From positions 1 through 8,200 of the forward strand of contig CANBSV010000112.1 of the NCBI GenBank assembly GCA_947372225.1: DNA of 8,200 bases, written 5' to 3'. Positions 5,197-8,200 of this stretch are shown here, piece after piece. Position 1 is the stretch's first letter; each line of letters begins with the position of its first letter. The position numbers and the translations under genes were made by a program. The notes beneath the pieces are model-generated. The model was not told the DNA's origin. It did no database searches and saw only the letters and a program-made list of their open reading frames with translations. This stretch comes from Burkholderiales bacterium (lineage in GTDB: Bacteria; Pseudomonadota; Gammaproteobacteria; Burkholderiales; Burkholderiaceae_C).

Positions 5197-7845
5197 ATGA
5201 AAGCCACCGACATCCGCCAGACCTTCCTGAAGTTCTTCGAATCGAAGGGCCACACCATCGTGCCGAGCAGCCCGGTGATCCCGGGTGACGACCCCACGCT
5301 GCTGTTCACCAACGCGGGCATGAACCAGTTCAAGGACGTGTTTCTGGGCTTCGATCGCCGCAGCTACACGCGCGCCACCACCAGCCAGAAGTGCATCCGC
5401 GCCGGCGGCAAGCACAACGATCTGGACAACGTGGGCTACACCGCGCGCCACCACACGTTCTTCGAGATGCTGGGCAACTTCAGCTTTGGCGACTACTTCA
5501 AGCACGACGCCATCTCGTACGCGTGGGAGCTGCTGACCGAGGTCTACAAGCTGCCGAAAGACAAGCTCTGGGTCACGGTCTACGCCGACGACGACGAGGC
5601 CTACGAGATCTGGAACAAGACGGTGGGCGTGCCCACCGAGCGCATCGTGCGCATCGGCGACAACAAGGGCGCGCGCTACGCCTCGGACAACTTCTGGATG
5701 ATGGGCGACACCGGCCCGTGCGGCCCATGCACCGAGATCTTCTACGACCACGGACCCGACGTGGCCGGCGGGCCGCCGGGCTCGCCCGATGAAGACGGCG
5801 ACCGCTACATCGAGATCTGGAACAACGTCTTCATGCAGTTCAACCGCACCGAAGACGGCGTCATGCACAAGCTGCCCAAGCCCAGCGTGGACACCGGCAT
5901 GGGCCTCGAGCGCATCACCGCGGTGCTGCAGCACGTGCACAGCAACTACGAGATCGATCTGTTCGTGAACCTGCTGGCCGCCGCACGGCGTGCGGTGGAG
6001 TCCGCCGGCGGGGCCGACTTCGCGGCCGATTCGCCATCGCTCAAGGTGATTGCCGACCACATCCGCGCGTGCAGCTTCACCGTGGCCGACGGCGTGGTGC
6101 CGGGCAACGAAGGCCGCGGCTACGTGCTGCGCCGCATCACGCGCCGGGCGATTCGCCACGGCTACAAGCTCGGCGCACGCACGCCGTTCTTTCACACGCT
6201 GGTGGCCGACCTGGCCGTCGAGATGGGCGACGCCTATCCCGAGCTGCGCCAGCAGCAGCTGCGCGTGACCGAGGTGCTGCGCCAGGAAGAAGAGCGCTTC
6301 TTCCAGACGATCTCCAACGGCATGGAAATCCTCGAGACCGCGCTGGCCGAAACCGCCGCGAAGCCCGGCGAGGCCGGTCGCGTGCTTGATGGCGATCTGG
6401 CGTTCAAGCTGCACGACACCTATGGTTTTCCGCTCGATTTGACCGCCGACGTGTGCCGCGAGCGCGACATGACCGTCGACGGCGCGGCCTTCGACGTGGC
6501 CATGGGCCGCCAGCGCGAACAAGCGCGCGCGGCGGGCAAGTTCAAGATGGCGCAAGGGCTCGAATACAGCGGCGCGGCCACGGTGTTTCATGGCTACGAG
6601 CACCTGGTGCACGAAGGTGCCAAGGTCACCGCGATCTACCTGGACGGCACGCCGGTGCTGCGCGCGCGCGCTGGCGACGATGCGGTGATCGTGCTCGACC
6701 ACACGCCGTTCTACGCCGAGAGCGGCGGCCAGGCCGGCGACACCGGCGAGCTGCGCAATGCGCGCTCAAGGGTGCTGGTCGACGACACCATCAAGGTGCT
6801 GGCCAGCGTGTTCGGCCACCAGGGCCGCGTCGTTGAAGGCGAAATCGAGGTGGGCGACAGCTTCACCGCGCGCGTCGATGGCGAGCGCCGCGCGAAGACC
6901 GTGCGCAACCACAGCGCCACCCACCTGATGCACAAGGCGCTGCGCGAGGTGCTGGGCGCGCATGTGCAGCAAAAGGGTTCGCAGGTCACGGCCGATCGCA
7001 CCCGCTTCGACTTCGCGCACAACGCACCGATGACCAACGAGCAGATCCGTCAGGTCGAAAAAATCGTCAACGCCGAGGTGCTGGCCAACGCCGCCGTGAG
7101 CGCCGACGTGATGTCCATCGACGACGCCCAGAAGACCGGCGCGATGATGCTGTTTGGCGAGAAATACGGCGACGAGGTGCGCGTGCTGGGCATCGGCTCG
7201 AGCCGCGAACTGTGCGGCGGCACCCACGTGCAGCGCACCGGTGACATCGGCTTGTTCACCATCGTGGCCGAAGGCGGCGTGGCCGCGGGCGTGCGCCGCG
7301 TCGAAGCACTCACCGGCGACAACGCGCTGGCCTATGTGCAGGGCATGGAATCGACGCTCGGCGGCGTGGCCGGCACGCTCAAGGTGCTGCGCGCCGATGT
7401 GCCCGCGCGTGTGATCTCTCTGCTCGATCAGGTGCGCGGGCTTGAGAAGGAGCTCGACGCCATCAAGGGCAAGCTGGCCTCCGCGCAAGGCGACGAGCTG
7501 ACGGCACATGCGGTCGACGTGGGTGGCATCAAGGTGCTGGCCGCGCGGCTCGAAGGCGCCGACGCCAAGGCCCTGCGCGAAACGCTCGACAAGCTCAAGG
7601 ACAAGCTCAAGACCGCGGTGGTGGTGCTGGCCAGCGTGGACGGCGGCAAGGTGCAGCTGGCCGCCGGCGTGACCGCCGACACCATGGGCCGCGTCAAGGC
7701 CGGCGAGCTGGTCAACTTCGTGGCGCAGCAAGTCGGCGGCAAGGGCGGCGGCAAGCCCGACATGGCAATGGCCGGTGGCACCGACCCGTCCGGGCTGTCA
7801 GTCGCGCTCGCGTCGGTCGCGGCCTGGGTTTCCGGGCGCGTCTGA
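5197..7845 (+). CDS. alaS: Alanyl-tRNA synthetase
   Basis: An 882-residue class II synthetase that charges tRNA-Ala and hydrolyses mischarged Ser- and Gly-tRNA-Ala; the E. coli enzyme has 876 residues. The catalytic domain occupies about 1-240 (FTNAGMNQFKDVFLG at 37-51, RHHTFFEMLGNFSFGDYF at 84-101, DTGPCGPCTEIF near 171-182, DTGMGLERI near 232-240), followed by the tRNA-recognition domain with GRGYVLRRITRRAIRHG at 306-322. The editing domain shows the zinc ligands H572-SAT-H576 and C673-GGT-H677. A coiled-coil stretch at about 745-765 leads to the C-Ala domain, ending with the glycine-rich GGGKPDMAMAGG (850-861). All expected domains are intact. Start 5197 matches the family N-terminus (KATDIRQTFLKFFESKGH); its ribosome site is weak (GAAAG, 5187-5191), so it may depend on vapC translation or another signal. 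Confidence 0.97.
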   Translation: MKATDIRQTFLKFFESKGHTIVPSSPVIPGDDPTLLFTNAGMNQFKDVFLGFDRRSYTRATTSQKCIRAGGKHNDLDNVGYTARHHTFFEMLGNFSFGDYFKHDAISYAWELLTEVYKLPKDKLWVTVYADDDEAYEIWNKTVGVPTERIVRIGDNKGARYASDNFWMMGDTGPCGPCTEIFYDHGPDVAGGPPGSPDEDGDRYIEIWNNVFMQFNRTEDGVMHKLPKPSVDTGMGLERITAVLQHVHSNYEIDLFVNLLAAARRAVESAGGADFAADSPSLKVIADHIRACSFTVADGVVPGNEGRGYVLRRITRRAIRHGYKLGARTPFFHTLVADLAVEMGDAYPELRQQQLRVTEVLRQEEERFFQTISNGMEILETALAETAAKPGEAGRVLDGDLAFKLHDTYGFPLDLTADVCRERDMTVDGAAFDVAMGRQREQARAAGKFKMAQGLEYSGAATVFHGYEHLVHEGAKVTAIYLDGTPVLRARAGDDAVIVLDHTPFYAESGGQAGDTGELRNARSRVLVDDTIKVLASVFGHQGRVVEGEIEVGDSFTARVDGERRAKTVRNHSATHLMHKALREVLGAHVQQKGSQVTADRTRFDFAHNAPMTNEQIRQVEKIVNAEVLANAAVSADVMSIDDAQKTGAMMLFGEKYGDEVRVLGIGSSRELCGGTHVQRTGDIGLFTIVAEGGVAAGVRRVEALTGDNALAYVQGMESTLGGVAGTLKVLRADVPARVISLLDQVRGLEKELDAIKGKLASAQGDELTAHAVDVGGIKVLAARLEGADAKALRETLDKLKDKLKTAVVVLASVDGGKVQLAAGVTADTMGRVKAGELVNFVAQQVGGKGGGKPDMAMAGGTDPSGLSVALASVAAWVSGRV

Positions 7846-7871
7846 CGAGCGTTCGCCGTCGCCGCCTTTTT
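7844..7871 (+). terminator. Weak candidate terminator of alaS
   Basis: GACG-A-GCG pairs with CGC-CGTC (one bulged A, tiny loop) across the alaS stop codon, and five T follow at 7867-7871. The six bases GCCGCC between stem and T-run make this non-canonical, and the stem is short. Confidence 0.25.
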
Positions 7872-7983
7872 CGGGCGTCTCGGTGGCGCCAAGGTGGTGC
7901 TTGATACAGGCGGTGCTGTGAATGCTTGGCACCGGTCGTAGCGCCACACCTGAGCGATGTCGAGGCGGTCGGCTGACGCCTTC

Positions 7984-7997
7984 TTGATCTGCCTCAA
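7984..7997 (+). promoter_or_regulatory. FNR/Anr-like binding site
   Basis: TTGAT-CTGC-CTCAA matches the FNR/Anr consensus TTGAT-N4-ATCAA at nine of ten fixed positions. It lies 141 bases upstream of the ATG at 8139. If it were a class II site centred at -41.5, transcription would begin near 8032; if class I at -61.5, near 8052. Possible -10 sequences there (TACTTT at 8039-8044) are poor. The site could serve the downstream gene; I see no minus-strand gene it would control. Confidence 0.45.
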
Positions 7998-8000
7998 GTC

Positions 8001-8018
8001 CGCGACAAACGTGTCGCG
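8001..8018. repeat. Perfect inverted repeat (7-bp arms, 4-base loop)
   Basis: CGCGACA and TGTCGCG are exact reverse complements around AACG. It lies three bases after the FNR-like box and overlaps the next repeat by three bases. It could be an operator or an RNA hairpin, depending on where transcription begins. Confidence 0.55.
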
Positions 8019-8028
8019 CTCAAAGCGC
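8016..8028. repeat. Inverted repeat GCGCT-CAA-AGCGC
   Basis: Perfect 5-bp arms around CAA. Its left arm shares bases 8016-8018 with the right arm of the preceding repeat, so the two hairpins cannot form at the same time on one strand. Short arms of this kind do arise by chance in GC-rich DNA. Confidence 0.35.
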
Positions 8029-8127
8029 GATTTGCCCTTACTTTGTCGTCAGGCCGGCCGAAAGGTTCTGGGAACAGACCGCTGCTGCGGGGCGACGGGC
8101 TCCGCGGCGCTGCGATCGGCATGCACC

Positions 8128-8131
8128 GAGG
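8128..8131 (+). promoter_or_regulatory. Ribosome binding site of the right-edge gene
   Basis: GAGG seven bases before ATG 8139. It supports a real start there, in a stretch where the partial coding frame is otherwise too short to judge. Confidence 0.5.
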
Positions 8132-8138
8132 CACTTCT

Positions 8139-8200
8139 ATGCACACGCAGCACAGCTCATCGTCCGCGCCCGCCAGACCGGGAGTGCTGGCCGACTTGTC
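8139..8200 (+). CDS. Start of an unidentified protein (partial, cut by right edge)
   Basis: Only 20 complete codons are present, beginning MHTQHSSSSAPARPGVLADL. They form a polar, Ser/Ala/Pro-rich leader without a signal peptide or membrane segment so far. The ATG has a good ribosome site and no competing start nearby. I cannot identify the family. Short Ser/Pro leaders ending in a VLADL- or VLADW-like phrase occur in some inner-membrane transporters, including NarK-type nitrate transporters as I recall them, and an upstream FNR-like box would fit an anaerobically induced gene. That is a guess from 20 residues. Confidence 0.5.
   Translation, partial: MHTQHSSSSAPARPGVLADL

Larger units (their letters stand above)
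7846..8138. other. Non-coding region after alaS
   Basis: About 290 bases in which I see no convincing gene. Short open frames on the minus strand here simply continue from antisense alaS and show no recognisable domain. The region holds the weak terminator candidate at its left end, an FNR-like box near 7990, two overlapping inverted repeats at 8001-8028 and the leader of the gene starting at 8139. Confidence 0.6.

Noticed and set aside
5176..6702. A 508-codon open frame on the minus strand antisense to alaS
   Set aside because: Its composition is that of an antisense shadow (His, Val, Ala and Arg-rich), without motifs, opposite an intact alaS.
7428..7997. A 189-codon minus-strand frame extending from antisense alaS into the spacer
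   Set aside because: Most of it is antisense to alaS, and the roughly 50 residues in the spacer match nothing I know and have no clear ribosome site.
1..8200. CRISPR arrays, insertion sequences, transposases or phage genes
   Set aside because: I saw no regularly spaced repeats, terminal inverted repeats or recombinase motifs anywhere in the window.

Overview
The window looks like a stretch of chromosome from a GC-rich betaproteobacterium, most likely of the order Burkholderiales (a Comamonadaceae-like organism). I infer this from the high GC content, the strong G/C bias at third codon positions, the character of the alanyl-tRNA synthetase and GabD proteins, and a glycine tRNA with an encoded CCA end. 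No database search was possible, so the taxonomy is an impression.

Left part (1-1962): a two-PAS-domain sensor protein on the minus strand starts from a TTG codon at 788 and runs off the left edge. Upstream of it on the same strand lies a tRNA-Gly(CCC) gene, with a perfect small hairpin between the two. Divergent from the tRNA is a plus-strand gene for a two-domain protein: a receiver-like domain without its phospho-acceptor, fused to a degenerate GGDEF domain. That GGDEF domain has lost the catalytic signature but keeps the RxxD inhibitory-site motif at the correct distance, so it could read c-di-GMP rather than make it.

Middle part (1982-4396, minus strand): a probable two-gene unit. A GabD-type succinate-semialdehyde dehydrogenase comes first, followed after 18 bases by an LpxO-type, membrane-anchored Fe(II)/2-oxoglutarate hydroxylase that probably 2-hydroxylates a lipid A acyl chain. 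The lpxO-like gene converges on the GGDEF-like gene with only 19 bases between their stops.

Right part (4397-8200, plus strand): a short divergent intergenic region with a perfect 6-bp inverted repeat precedes a VapBC toxin-antitoxin pair (Phd/YefM-type antitoxin, PIN-domain toxin, ATGA overlap). Only 13 bases after the toxin comes the essential gene alaS, complete at 882 residues. The tight spacing suggests alaS may share transcription with the toxin-antitoxin module. After alaS there are about 290 bases without a convincing gene. They hold an FNR/Anr-like box, two overlapping and mutually exclusive inverted repeats, and then the first 20 codons of an unidentified gene with a good ribosome binding site.

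Most of the window is ordinary housekeeping and accessory chromosome. I did not find a clearly new multi-gene system. The points most worth a second look are the I-site-only GGDEF protein, the vapBC-alaS arrangement, the shared operator candidate in front of vapBC and gabD, and the FNR-like regulatory region at the right end.
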